From Streptomyces sp. CB09001 (GTDB taxonomy: Bacteria; Actinomycetota; Actinomycetes; Streptomycetales; Streptomycetaceae), in contig NZ_CP026730.1 of NCBI RefSeq assembly GCF_003369795.1, positions 6,873,001 to 6,937,000 on the forward strand: 64,000 bases of DNA, in the 5' to 3' direction. The stretch's first letter is position 1; each line of letters opens with the position of its first letter. Under the pieces are notes generated by a model, which saw only the letters and a list, made by a program, of their open reading frames with translations, did no database searches and was not told the DNA's origin. Below are positions 7,154 through 16,327 of this stretch, piece after piece. Position numbers and translations under genes: made by a program.

Positions 7154-9556
7154 ATGCTCGACCACCGTCTCGTGCAGACAGCCGTGATCGGTCACAAGAA
7201 CTCCGACCATCCGGTCATTCTGCCGATGGACGCGTGGGAACTGGATCGCTGGCGCAAGGCACATCCCGGCTACAGCTACTGGTGCGGGCTGCAGCTCGGC
7301 GGCTGTGGCGGGGAGCTGAGCGACCGCCGTTACACCACCAAGGTGTGCCACTTCGCCCACCACTCGACGGCTCCGGTCTGTCACCGGAAGAACAACGGTG
7401 AGTCCAGCGCCGACCACCTCTTCATCAAACGGGGAGTGCAGAGGCTGCTCGGCAAGCGGCAGGTGAAGGGGCGGGTCGAGACGCGCGACCTCGGCACCGG
7501 TCCGGGCGACGTGGTGGACGTGTATCTGCCCGACAGTCGTCGCCGGCTGCGCTTCCAGCTCGGTGCCGTCGACTACCGGGCCTGGCGCCGGGCCGACGAC
7601 GAACTCGCCGCGGACGCCGATGGCATGGACTGGATCTTCTCCTCGGAAGGGCCGATCACCCAGCAGTTCGTCGGCCGTCACGGCTACTGCCTCCGGGTCC
7701 GCTGCGAAACGGTGGGCGGCGAGCGCCGCGTCCATATCGGAGCCGAGGCGCGGGACCGCACGGTGTCCTGGACACCGCTGGAGGAGTGCGCGGTGACGTC
7801 GTCCGGCATCGCCACACCGGAGACCGAGAAGATCCGCCTGATCCGCCCCCGACCGACCGTGCTCCCGCTCCAGGGAGGTCTCGTCTTCGCGCTCGACCCC
7901 GAGGCCGACGTGCCGGCCGGCTCCCCGTTCACGGCGGAGGACCGGCACCTGCTCGTGGCCGATGTGAAGCCCGTGGACAGTCCGATCGTCCGAGCGCTGG
8001 TGTCCCTCCCGGGAGACACCAAGGTGCCGCCGGCCGAGCACGTCTACCGCGTCGCCGACGGCGCCCGCTTGTTGATCGCCGAGGGAACCGCGGGCTGGGC
8101 GGTCGAGGCGAACCGCTATGTACGTCTCAACGCGCACGAGGCTCAGCGCACCGGTCTGTGGGTCCCGCCCTCCATTCCGGAATCCCCGTTCGTTCCGGAG
8201 CCCGTACGCCGGGCGGCGCAGGCGGCCCCGCCACCGACGACGCAGGCCGTGACGGCGACACGCACCGCGGTGACCGAGCCACCGCCGGTGAGCGGCACGC
8301 CAGTGGCATCCGCGCCGATGACCCGCGCCGAGCTGGTGACGGCCCTGCGCGACGCGTTGTCACATCACGCCCGCCTGCACACCACGACCACGTGGGAGAC
8401 CCTCGCCCGCACGGTGAACCCCGAACTGGCGAGGTACTCCCACACCGACCGGCGTTACCTGCTCGTCGAGTTGGACAGCCCGCTGCGCGACCACGCGCCG
8501 GTCCTGTCGGCGCTTATCCGGGAGGGCGACGCACCGCTCCCGTACCTGTCCAACATCCTCTCGCAGCTCGGCGTGGCCTACGCCGGCACGCCCTCCAGGA
8601 TCAAACGCTGGGCCGTGGTGGAGACCGAGCGGGCGTTCGCGGCGTACGGGACGCCCCCGCGCACGATGCCGCCGCGCTTCTCTCTGAGGCCCGAACAGCC
8701 GCTGGTGCGGCAATTCGTGAGGAAGAGCGGGGGCGCGGGCCTGACCCCCGAGGTCAAGGTGCGGCGCCCCGCCGACCGTCAGGTGAACGTGGCGAGGCCG
8801 ATGGGCAGGACGGTCGCCGACACCTCCATGGTGAAGCGTCTGCGCTCCCTGCTCCAAGAGCTCACCGGTCTCCTGAGCCTTGTCGACAAGCCGACGCGGA
8901 AACGGGCGCGAGAGGTCATCAGCGAGACGCAGACGTGGCTCGCGCACCACGACGGCGCACTCCTGTCGGCAGCCCAACGGGCCAAGGTGGCCGACAGGAG
9001 CTCCGGATATCACGTCCGTCTCGTCGAGGACGAATTGAAGGCCGTGAACGGCGTTTTGAAAGCGGCGAACCGGCGTACCGACAAGGAGGCGAAACGGCTG
9101 GCGAGGATGGAGGCGGCCCAGAGCAAGGCCAGGCTCGCGCGGTCAGGGGAGCCGTCCAGGAGCTCCACGCCCGCCGAGGACCCGGTGGACCGACTCAGAA
9201 GCCAGCTCATCGGAGTTGCCGCCCAGGGCGGCAACGTCGCGCTCGGCGACCTGAACACCAGCGAGTCCGGACTGGGGCCCCGGCACTGGCTGGTGACGCT
9301 GGACCGGCGAGCGGGGGCCGACAGTTTCCCTCTGCTCTCCGCGCTGGTCGTAGACGCCCACGGTGGTCCGGTGGTCTTCTTCCGGGACGTCCTCGGGGCC
9401 GCAGGACTCGCGGTGCCGCGGACGGAGGAAGCCCTGCTGGCGATCTGGCGGCGGGAGCAGGAACGCGCCCACGCCGCTCACGCCCGTCCGCCCCGTCCAC
9501 TGCCTCCTCGCCTCGTCCCGCGGGCCTCGGTGCCGAAGGACGAGACCGGACGGTGA
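7154..9556 (+). CDS. CoiA-like nuclease-fold protein with two repeated modules
   Basis: An 800-residue protein. Residues about 40-165 match the competence protein CoiA pattern: Cys residues before and within KVCHFAH, a later Cys (76), SADHLFIKRGVQRLL, then DVVDVYLPD, RLRFQLG and GMDWIFS. In CoiA the RLRFQ position is normally AVEFQ, so a catalytic Glu appears to be Arg here (about residue 133). The C-terminal half has two copies of a roughly 100-residue module (about 390-495 and 675-785) sharing LLxELD/LVTLD, PxLSALxx and a final WxxExxR. The same module forms the small protein at 12884-13252. The ATG has GAGGTCCC upstream. It is divergent from the methyltransferase. A defence or DNA-processing role is inferred from context. 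Confidence 0.75.
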   Translation: MLDHRLVQTAVIGHKNSDHPVILPMDAWELDRWRKAHPGYSYWCGLQLGGCGGELSDRRYTTKVCHFAHHSTAPVCHRKNNGESSADHLFIKRGVQRLLGKRQVKGRVETRDLGTGPGDVVDVYLPDSRRRLRFQLGAVDYRAWRRADDELAADADGMDWIFSSEGPITQQFVGRHGYCLRVRCETVGGERRVHIGAEARDRTVSWTPLEECAVTSSGIATPETEKIRLIRPRPTVLPLQGGLVFALDPEADVPAGSPFTAEDRHLLVADVKPVDSPIVRALVSLPGDTKVPPAEHVYRVADGARLLIAEGTAGWAVEANRYVRLNAHEAQRTGLWVPPSIPESPFVPEPVRRAAQAAPPPTTQAVTATRTAVTEPPPVSGTPVASAPMTRAELVTALRDALSHHARLHTTTTWETLARTVNPELARYSHTDRRYLLVELDSPLRDHAPVLSALIREGDAPLPYLSNILSQLGVAYAGTPSRIKRWAVVETERAFAAYGTPPRTMPPRFSLRPEQPLVRQFVRKSGGAGLTPEVKVRRPADRQVNVARPMGRTVADTSMVKRLRSLLQELTGLLSLVDKPTRKRAREVISETQTWLAHHDGALLSAAQRAKVADRSSGYHVRLVEDELKAVNGVLKAANRRTDKEAKRLARMEAAQSKARLARSGEPSRSSTPAEDPVDRLRSQLIGVAAQGGNVALGDLNTSESGLGPRHWLVTLDRRAGADSFPLLSALVVDAHGGPVVFFRDVLGAAGLAVPRTEEALLAIWRREQERAHAAHARPPRPLPPRLVPRASVPKDETGR

Positions 9557-9570
9557 GGCGGGGGTGTGCG

Positions 9571-10275
9571 TCAGGCGACGGTTCCCGGCCGTCGGGGTGA
9601 GGCGGACGGCGGGCCCTGTGCGGGGAGGAGCAGGGCGCGGCCGAGGGCGGCGGTCACCTGGGCGGCGTGATCGGGGAGTTGCCGGACGGCCCACGCGGCC
9701 GTCAGGGCCAGAAATTCGGTCAGGTCGCGCTCCGCTCCGGTGAGCAGGTGCCGCAGGTCGCCGACGGCGAGCTCGATCACGGGGCTGTCGTCCCGGTCGG
9801 CGTCCACGGTCAGGCGGACGGCGTCGCCGTGGCGTTCGGCGAGCGGGGACGGGTCGTGGCCGAAGGAGGCCCAGCCGTCCCCGTCGAGGACGTCGAACCA
9901 GTCGTGGCGTTCCTCGAGGCCGTTGCAGCAGCCCGGCAGCAACGTGACGCCGGTGGCGGTGTCCGTGACCCGCAAGCCGCCGGACGCGAAGACGTCGTCC
10001 ACGGTGAGCAGCCCGTGCAGGAAGGAGCCGAGCGGGTCCGCAGGCCGCGGCGGGCGGTCGTCGGCCGGTACGACGTCGTTGTGGGCGGCGATGCTCATGA
10101 TCGCCGTGCCGACCTCGGCGGGAGCGAGCGCGCCACTGAGCGGCAGGAAGCCGTACGGCTCGATCCCGGCGACCGGCCAGAGCGTGAAGCCGGCGGGATC
10201 GGAGACTTCGAGGACGGGCTGCAACACGATCACCCGGAGAGTGTGCGGCGCGTCGTCCCCGTTCCGCACGGTCAC
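9571..10275 (-). CDS. Conserved hypothetical protein
   Basis: A 234-residue acidic protein (GTG 10275) without signal peptide or membrane segment. Visible features are an N-terminal beta-rich part (TLRVIVLQPVLEVSDPAGFTL), a mid-region with CCNGLEERHDWFDVLDGDGW, and a helical C-terminal part (ERDLTEFLALTAAWAVRQLP). The ribosome site is weak, so the start is uncertain, and the frame is open a little further upstream without ATG or GTG. I do not recognise the family. It converges with the CoiA-like gene, 14 bases apart. Confidence 0.6.
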   Translation of the reverse strand: MTVRNGDDAPHTLRVIVLQPVLEVSDPAGFTLWPVAGIEPYGFLPLSGALAPAEVGTAIMSIAAHNDVVPADDRPPRPADPLGSFLHGLLTVDDVFASGGLRVTDTATGVTLLPGCCNGLEERHDWFDVLDGDGWASFGHDPSPLAERHGDAVRLTVDADRDDSPVIELAVGDLRHLLTGAERDLTEFLALTAAWAVRQLPDHAAQVTAALGRALLLPAQGPPSASPRRPGTVA

Positions 10276-10379
10276 GGTGCGACGGCCACCGTCCGTGAGG
10301 ATCCCCGAAGACCTCCAGGGAGCCGCCCCTGCACCTGAAATGCGTCGAGCCCCGCACGGATCCCGCCTATCCTTGCCGC

Positions 10380-10730
10380 ATGGGCCACGGAAAGACCTCC
10401 TACGTCTGCCTGCCCTGTCGGGCCTCGTACAAGCAGCCCTACGACAGGGACAGGCCGCACCGCATCTGTCCCCGCTGCGCGGAACCGCTCATCCACGCGG
10501 GATCGGCCTTCGCCGCGCCGCCGCGCCGGGACACCCGGGCCTGGAGGGTGCTGTCCGTCCTGCTCCACGCGGGTGTCCGCTTCCACAAGAGCTGCTGCGG
10601 CGGGCCCGGGTACCGTCCGCGCACGCTGCGGGAGGTGCGCGCGCGGATGGTGTACGCCCGTCGGACCGGCGAGCCCTTCGCCAGTGCGCTCGTGCGTTAC
10701 GAGGTGCCGCGACGGAGGGCCCGGACCTGA
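10380..10730 (+). CDS. Zinc-ribbon hypothetical protein
   Basis: A 116-residue basic protein with a two-CxxC zinc ribbon at the N-terminus (VCLPCRASYKQ, ICPRCAEPL), then a linker and a helical C-terminus (RTLREVRARMVYARRTGEPF). Proteins of this appearance are common in Streptomyces, and as far as I recall some databases label them deoxyxylulose-5-phosphate synthase, which the sequence does not support. Nucleic-acid binding is plausible. It is divergent from the 9571-10275 gene across about 100 bases. Confidence 0.65.
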   Translation: MGHGKTSYVCLPCRASYKQPYDRDRPHRICPRCAEPLIHAGSAFAAPPRRDTRAWRVLSVLLHAGVRFHKSCCGGPGYRPRTLREVRARMVYARRTGEPFASALVRYEVPRRRART

Positions 10731-10811
10731 TGCGGTTCGCGCCGCCGCCGACCGCTCCCGTCGACGCCCGCGGAAGCTGGACGGCAGTGGGGGCCGCGCC
10801 CGGGACGTGGC

Positions 10812-12827
10812 TCACGCGGAACAGTCGGCCTGCGGAGTGACCGTGCCCCAGCGGATCATCAGGTAGCCCGATCCGCCGATCTCCGCCACGGCGTAGCGGG
10901 TGTACGGCCAGCCGTCGCCCGAGGTCTGCCTCTGGTTCGCCAGGGCCCGGCACGCCTCGCCGGCGACCATGTCCGCCCAGGTCTCGATCTGTCCCTGGTT
11001 CCACATCAGGTACTCCGACCATACGTACATGGCCGAATTCGCCGGGCCGAAGCCCACCTTGATCTCGTCGTGGCCGAGCACCTGGTCGGTGCCGAGCGTC
11101 TCGCGCATCGCGTTGGTCCGCTCGATGATCTTCGTGGCGGTACGGTCCGCGACCCGGATCTCGGTGCCGTCGGTGCTGGGGATCATCGCCTCCCCGAGTC
11201 CGTACTCGTCCGGCTCCCAGTCCTGGCCGGTGCCGTAGGCCGCGTCGGTGCCGTCCTCGAGGGCCGATCGGCACTGGGCGTCGGCGACGAAGTCCTCCTG
11301 CCACGTCACCTGCGGGTCACGGCCATCCTCCTCCCTCACCGTGACGTACGTGCGGTAGGGCAGCTCGGGATGAAGGCGGAGGACGACATCATTCAGCGTC
11401 AGGCACATGGACCTGGCGATCTCCGTTTCCGCGTACAGGATCCCGTGCTCGTCCTCGGCGTCCAGCCGGTACGAGAAGTAGACCTCCCCGCGTGACGAGT
11501 GGAACTCCACGGCCCCCAAGGAGAGTTCGATAGGGTTGAGGTCCCGGGCGAGGACGTCCAGATCGTGCAGCAGTGCGCTTGCCACGGCGTGCTCGCCCTC
11601 TCCCTGTGCCGCACGTGCCTGCCCCCAGCTCTTCCTATCCGCCAAGTCGTCGCCCGCGGCCTGCTGTTCCCCTCCCGCCGTGTCGTCCTTCGCGGTGTCC
11701 GCGGACGGCTGTGCGGACCCGGCCGAGGCGAGAGGCGACGCCGGGGGAGTGGCGGAGGAAGTGCGTTCGCCGTTCCCCGTGTCGCCGGGCATCAGGGCGG
11801 CCGCCCCTCCGGCCAGGCCGCCGACGACGGCGGCGGCAAGAACCACGGCGCCCACCAGCCGTCGCTTCGACCGATTCCGCTGCGGGGGCACGTGCCATGC
11901 CGGATCGGCCTCGACCGGTACGTCCCAGAGGGCCGTGACCATGTCCACGGCCGTTTCCGGTACCGCGCCGGCAGGCAGCACCTGGGTGACCTGGGAGGCC
12001 AGCAGTTCCGCGCACGCCCGGGCGGCCTCGGCGGCCGACGGGCGTTCGTCCGGCTCCTTGGCCAGCGCCTTCTCCGTAATCCGACGCAGTTGCGCGGGGA
12101 CGCCGTCCAGGTCCGGTTCCCCGGACATCACGCGGAACGCGACCACGTCCGGTGCGCCGGTGCCGAAGGGCAGCCTTCCGGTGGCCGCGTAGGCCAGGAG
12201 CGCTCCCCAGGCGAACACGTCGCTCTCGGGGCCGGTGGTCCCCGTGCGGTAGTGCTCGGGGCTGATCCAGCCGGGGGTGCCGGTCATGACACCGGTGCGG
12301 GTGACGCTGGTTCCGTCGGCGGCGTGAGCGATCCCGAAGTCCAGTACGCGCGGGCCGCCGGGCGTGAGGATGACGTTCTGCGGTTTCACGTCGCGGTGCA
12401 CCACGCCCGCGGTGTGGATGGCCGCCAGCGCCTGTGCGGTGGCCCCCGCGAGCGCGTACAGGCTGCCTCCGGCGAGCGGGCCGTGGGCGAGCAGGTGCTG
12501 GTGCAGCGTCAGACCGGGGACGTACGCGGTGGCCAGCCACGGGGTCTCCGCGTCCGGGTCGGCGGTGAGAAGCGGGACCAGGTACGGGCCGGTGACGCGG
12601 GAGGACAGCTCCACCTCACGCCTGAAACGGGCCCTGAACTCCGGCTCTTGGGCCTGCTCCGGATGAACCACCTTCACCGCGACGCGCGTTCCGTCGGAGC
12701 CGACACCGGCATGGACTGTCCCCATGCCTCCGGCCCCGAGACGGCCGACGATTCGGTACGGGCCCATGCGGGAGGGGTCACCGGGACGGGCCGGCTGGAC
12801 TCTTCCGCCGGAGCCGTTCTCACTCAC
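10812..12827 (-). CDS. Membrane Ser/Thr protein kinase with extracytoplasmic domain
   Basis: A 671-residue Hanks-type kinase. GTG 12827 is preferred because GAAGGA lies just upstream; the longer frame has no ribosome site. The kinase domain runs from about residue 24 to 290: GAGGMGTV glycine loop, Lys52 in AVKVV, HRDVKPQN catalytic loop, DFG and the SPE segment. A hydrophobic helix (VGAVVLAAAVVGGLAGGAAAL, about 320-343) places the C-terminal 300 residues outside the cell. That outer part is not PASTA-like and I do not recognise it. The small module protein lies 56 bases upstream in the same direction, so they are likely co-transcribed from the promoter region near 13353. Possible sensor kinase of the island. 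Confidence 0.85.
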   Translation of the reverse strand: MSENGSGGRVQPARPGDPSRMGPYRIVGRLGAGGMGTVHAGVGSDGTRVAVKVVHPEQAQEPEFRARFRREVELSSRVTGPYLVPLLTADPDAETPWLATAYVPGLTLHQHLLAHGPLAGGSLYALAGATAQALAAIHTAGVVHRDVKPQNVILTPGGPRVLDFGIAHAADGTSVTRTGVMTGTPGWISPEHYRTGTTGPESDVFAWGALLAYAATGRLPFGTGAPDVVAFRVMSGEPDLDGVPAQLRRITEKALAKEPDERPSAAEAARACAELLASQVTQVLPAGAVPETAVDMVTALWDVPVEADPAWHVPPQRNRSKRRLVGAVVLAAAVVGGLAGGAAALMPGDTGNGERTSSATPPASPLASAGSAQPSADTAKDDTAGGEQQAAGDDLADRKSWGQARAAQGEGEHAVASALLHDLDVLARDLNPIELSLGAVEFHSSRGEVYFSYRLDAEDEHGILYAETEIARSMCLTLNDVVLRLHPELPYRTYVTVREEDGRDPQVTWQEDFVADAQCRSALEDGTDAAYGTGQDWEPDEYGLGEAMIPSTDGTEIRVADRTATKIIERTNAMRETLGTDQVLGHDEIKVGFGPANSAMYVWSEYLMWNQGQIETWADMVAGEACRALANQRQTSGDGWPYTRYAVAEIGGSGYLMIRWGTVTPQADCSA

Positions 12828-12883
12828 AGATTGTTCCTTCGTACGGGACTGCGGCGGTCCGTCCCGCCCCTGTCGACAAGCCT

Positions 12884-13252
12884 TCAGCGAACAGAGAAGT
12901 GACTCGAGAGCCGGTTGATCTCCTTGACCCACAGCTCCATGTCGTCACCCGGTCGCTTGTAGGGTGCGCGCCGGGCCAGTTTGAAGAAGCCGCCGGACGG
13001 CCGCCTGGTCTCCCGCAGGACCACGAGCGCCGAGAGCAGGGGCAGCGACCCGTCCGGGCTCTCCCGGACGGAGGCGTCCTCGAGCAGGTAGGGCATGGGG
13101 CCCTCGAAGGCGGGGACGTGGTGGCCCCTCCGAGCCAACTCGGTACTGAGGTCGCCGTACGTCAGCGGTGCCGCCCCCGCGCATGCCCGGTCCCGCAGGA
13201 TGTCGACCACGGCGTCCAGCGCCCGCTCGTACTCCAACGTGTCCTTCTTCAT
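12884..13252 (-). CDS. Small protein made of the CoiA-associated module
   Basis: A 122-residue protein (ATG 13252, GGGGAGAGGG upstream). Its pattern APLTYGDLSTELARRG, then SLPLLSALVVL, GGFFKLAR and ELWVKEINRLSSHF lines up with the two C-terminal modules of the CoiA-like protein at 7154-9556 (for example FPLLSALVV, VVFFRDVLG, LLAIWRREQER). It is therefore a stand-alone copy of an unnamed module found in the same island. It is first in a likely operon with the Ser/Thr kinase. No catalytic residues are evident; a binding or adaptor role is my inference. Confidence 0.7.
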   Translation of the reverse strand: MKKDTLEYERALDAVVDILRDRACAGAAPLTYGDLSTELARRGHHVPAFEGPMPYLLEDASVRESPDGSLPLLSALVVLRETRRPSGGFFKLARRAPYKRPGDDMELWVKEINRLSSHFSVR

Positions 13253-13351
13253 CGCCCTCTCCCCACCCCGGTGTTCGGCTCCGAACCGGCTCAGAGCCTA
13301 AGCACCCCGAGCGCCGAAGGGCAGGGTGCACATCAGATTTTTAGCATAGAG

Positions 13352-13380
13352 TTGTGAACTGAGTGCACGAACGACATACT
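13352..13380 (+). promoter_or_regulatory. Promoter with island element (copy b)
   Basis: TTGTGA (13352-13357), 17 bases, CATACT (13375-13380): the same layout as copy a. The element is TGTGAACTGAGTGCACG (13353-13369). It lies between the divergent PASTA lipoprotein gene and the module/kinase operon. On the minus strand TATGCT follows the element a few bases on and could serve as the other -10. The preceding AT-rich run (13336-13350) is unusual for this DNA. Confidence 0.7.
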
Positions 13381-13516
13381 GGTCCGGCCGGTGCCGCCGA
13401 GCAGGTCCGGCTCACCGCCGGTGGAGCACTCCTCCGGGGCCGACCGGCGGGGCAACGGGCCCCATGCGTGTCCGCACGACAGGCCACTCTCATCCGCAAC
13501 AGTTTTGGGGTTCACC

Positions 13517-14170
13517 ATGCGCATCACCCGTGTCTCCGCAGCCGCGACGCTGCTGCTCGCAGCCCTCACCGCCTGCGGCCCGACCGCCGACAGCGGCACG
13601 GACGACGCCGCCTCCACCGCCCCGTCGGCTCCCGAGGCGTCGGCCGCCGACACCGGTGAGGCGGCCGAGGATCCCTCGGCCGACGCCGAGACCACCGCGA
13701 CGCTCCCCGACATGGTCGGCAAGGGGCTGCAGAGTGCCCAGGACGAGGCGCAGGCCGCCGGCTTCTACCTCCTCACGTCCCACGACGCGCTCGGGCGGGG
13801 CCGCAACCAGCTCCTCGACCGGAACTGGAAGGTCTGCGCCCAGAGTCCCGCCTCCGGCACGCAACCGACGGACACGGAGGTCGACTTCAGTACCGTCAAG
13901 CTCGAGGAGAGCTGTCCCGCGAGCGGTGACCAGGCCGAACCCGAGGAGGCCGGTGGCACCATGCCGGACTTCGCGGGCAAGTCCGTCAAGGTCGCCCGCC
14001 AGGCGCTCGACGGCTCCACCAGCATCACGGTCAACGACGTGTCCGGTCAGGACCGGATGGTGCTCGTCGAGTCCAACTGGCAGGTCTGCTCGACCGACCC
14101 CGCAGCCGGGGCGAAGCTCGACGGGCAGCCGGTGACGATCGGGGCCGTCAAGTTCGGCGAGAGCTGCTGA
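13517..14170 (+). CDS. Lipoprotein with two PASTA domains
   Basis: A 217-residue secreted lipoprotein. ATG 13517 follows GGGG and opens MRITRVSAAATLLLAALTAC, a lipoprotein signal with lipobox LTAC. After a Ser/Ala/Asp-rich linker there are two PASTA-like repeats: LPDMVGKGLQSAQDEAQAAG...WKVCAQSPASGTQP and MPDFAGKSVKVARQALDG...WQVCSTDPAAGAKL. PASTA domains bind peptidoglycan or muropeptides and usually sit on the outer part of Ser/Thr kinases. Here they are on a separate lipoprotein opposite a kinase that lacks them, so the two may form a split sensor (inference). The leader is about 130 bases from the promoter. Confidence 0.8.
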   Translation: MRITRVSAAATLLLAALTACGPTADSGTDDAASTAPSAPEASAADTGEAAEDPSADAETTATLPDMVGKGLQSAQDEAQAAGFYLLTSHDALGRGRNQLLDRNWKVCAQSPASGTQPTDTEVDFSTVKLEESCPASGDQAEPEEAGGTMPDFAGKSVKVARQALDGSTSITVNDVSGQDRMVLVESNWQVCSTDPAAGAKLDGQPVTIGAVKFGESC

Positions 14171-14419
14171 CTGTGTGCTGGTTCCGGAGCAGGTCAGTAC
14201 CTTAGTCGTACTTCGCGATCGGCTTCGACAGCCTGCAGAGATGTGGGTTGGAGCTGAATCACGGGGTGGGGGTGGGTGGATGTGCCGGCGCACGGTCAGG
14301 CTGGTCCGGAATCGGCGCCGCTGGATTCGGGCCGAACCGTAGGGTGCCGAGCCATAGACTTCAGCCAGGGAACGCCGACGATGTCTGTCCGTCGCGCGCC
14401 CTCGTGGGGAGGAGATCGC

Positions 14420-16189
14420 ATGCAGGAACCTGAGGACTCGACGGGGAGCACCCAGCCTGAGGAGAACGGCTGGGGCAGTACCGCCGACTCACCTGATGTG
14501 GACGGTTTGACGTCCGACTCGGACATCGACCCGGCGACGGTATCGACGGTCCTGGTGGAGGTGCTCCCAGGGGTGGCTCTTGTCGCCGGTGAGGTCCCGC
14601 CGGAGCTGAAGCCCGATCTGATCGACTTCGGGCTCGTGCCGGCTGCCGACCGCAAGCAGCTCTCAGCGATCCTCGCCTCGATCGGGAACGCGGCGACCGC
14701 GGTCGGCAACCTCGGGAACGCGTTCGCCGGAGTGCAGGGGCTCTACAGGATCGACGCCACGACACAGGCCCTGCTGAACAGCGGCGCGACGCTCGCCGTC
14801 AAGGACGGCGGGAACCTCGGAGCGGTGATGATTCCTGGCCGCATCATGCGTCAGGCCCGCTTCTACTCCGTGAATGCGGTGAACAAGGCGCAGACCGCAG
14901 CCTCGATCGGGCCGGCGCTGGCCATGGTCGCCCTTCAGATGATGCTGAGCGAGGTCTCGGGCCTGGTCAGGACCAACCTCGCGGTGACAAGCCAGGTACT
15001 GACCACCATCCGCAAGGATCAGTGGGCCGAACTGACAGGGCTCGTCGCCGCCATCGATCGCGCGGTGGACCAGGCGCGGGAGATCGAATCGGTCCCGACG
15101 TCCCTGTGGGAGGACGTCGCAGGTAGTGGAGCGCAGCTGCAGAAGCAGCTTGAGCGGTACCAGGGGAACGTTCGCGACCACATTGAACGCATCGGCCGGG
15201 CCGAGGTACGCAGCCACAGAGAGTATCTTCAGACGAACGCCGAAGCGATCGCCTTCGACGCCCACGCCCTCCTTTCCTCCCTCAGGGCATGGACCGGCTA
15301 CCACGCACTGCGCGCCGCCAGGGCAAGGGCCGCTGGACGTGCGGACCAGGCCGAGGCTCAGTACGCCGAGGTCATCGCGCGCGACACGCGCACGGAGTTC
15401 GACTCCGCTCTCGCCGAGGCAACGCGCCTCGTCGACGCACTGACGCGGGAGCTGCGGATCGCGGCCGAGCTCCCCGGCCCCGACGCATGGCCGCTGTCAG
15501 GGAAGCGGAAGGACGTGAAGGCAGCCCGCGAAACCTCCGCCCGTCTTCTGGAAGCGATCGAGCCTCTTGCCGATGCTCTTCATCCACCAGCGGCTCCGCT
15601 CGAAGCTCCGGGCGTCGTCTGCGCACCCAAATCATTGGAGCTCAAGCCGTACCTTCGCATTCTGCGATGGTTCATCGAGGATGGTGAGAACCTGCGTGTC
15701 CTCGGCTTCCCCGACCAGCTCGACGCCCTCAGTCCCGTTTCTGCGCTCCTTGGCGGGGCGAAGGAGAAGTTGGCGGCAGCGAGGGACAAGACCGCGGTAA
15801 GGGAACTGGTCGCTGTCACGGATCGCCGCATCATCACGGCCAAGACGAACGCATTTCTTGAGCAGGGCGAGATCGGTCAGGACATTCCGATCGACCGAGT
15901 GCGATACGTTCGAGCAGCGACCACACAGGACAAAAGCGTGCGCTTGGCGATCGACCTCATCACGCGCGACGAGAACATCCGGTGGCTCTTCCCCGCCGAC
16001 ATCGATGACACTCAAGTGGACGTGCTCGCCGCCGTGCTTGCGGAGTCGATGTCGATCCCGGACGTTGAACGCGACGCGCTTGAACGGCGGCGCCATGCCG
16101 CCATCGAGCCGGGCAGTGAGGGCGAGAGTACTGGCGTGAGGTCTGCGGAACCGGCTGGTTCCGAGTCCTCGACCCATGATGCCGATTAG
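14420..16189 (+). CDS. Large hypothetical protein with C-terminal PH-like domain
   Basis: A 589-residue protein. ATG 14420 has a strong site (GGGAGGAG). The N-terminal 50 residues are acidic. A Gly/Ala-rich hydrophobic region follows (ILASIGNAATAVGNLGNAF; TAASIGPALAMVALQMML), then long helices with coiled-coil character (AQLQKQLERYQGNVRDHIERI), and finally about residues 450-560 a bacterial PH/GRAM-like unit (LVAVTDRRIITAK, IPIDRVRYVRA, RWLFPADIDD). Codon use is looser than that of its neighbours, with more A/T third positions, which suggests a separate origin. It follows the PASTA gene by 249 bases in which no element copy was found. Membrane association is plausible; no function is assigned. 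Confidence 0.65.
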   Translation: MQEPEDSTGSTQPEENGWGSTADSPDVDGLTSDSDIDPATVSTVLVEVLPGVALVAGEVPPELKPDLIDFGLVPAADRKQLSAILASIGNAATAVGNLGNAFAGVQGLYRIDATTQALLNSGATLAVKDGGNLGAVMIPGRIMRQARFYSVNAVNKAQTAASIGPALAMVALQMMLSEVSGLVRTNLAVTSQVLTTIRKDQWAELTGLVAAIDRAVDQAREIESVPTSLWEDVAGSGAQLQKQLERYQGNVRDHIERIGRAEVRSHREYLQTNAEAIAFDAHALLSSLRAWTGYHALRAARARAAGRADQAEAQYAEVIARDTRTEFDSALAEATRLVDALTRELRIAAELPGPDAWPLSGKRKDVKAARETSARLLEAIEPLADALHPPAAPLEAPGVVCAPKSLELKPYLRILRWFIEDGENLRVLGFPDQLDALSPVSALLGGAKEKLAAARDKTAVRELVAVTDRRIITAKTNAFLEQGEIGQDIPIDRVRYVRAATTQDKSVRLAIDLITRDENIRWLFPADIDDTQVDVLAAVLAESMSIPDVERDALERRRHAAIEPGSEGESTGVRSAEPAGSESSTHDAD

Positions 16190-16327
16190 GGCCCGAGCCG
16201 ATTGACCACTTCGTGGCCGGGGCCGATGAGGAGACGGCATGGACGACCCACGCCCTTCTCCCTCGCCGGCCCCTTCGAGGCACGACGGGGGCCGCAGGAC
16301 GCGCCGACCCGTGCGCGTATCTCACCG

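Noticed and set aside
10380..10730. Deoxyxylulose-5-phosphate synthase
   Set aside because: The 116-residue zinc-ribbon protein has none of the thiamine-diphosphate enzyme motifs and is far too short.
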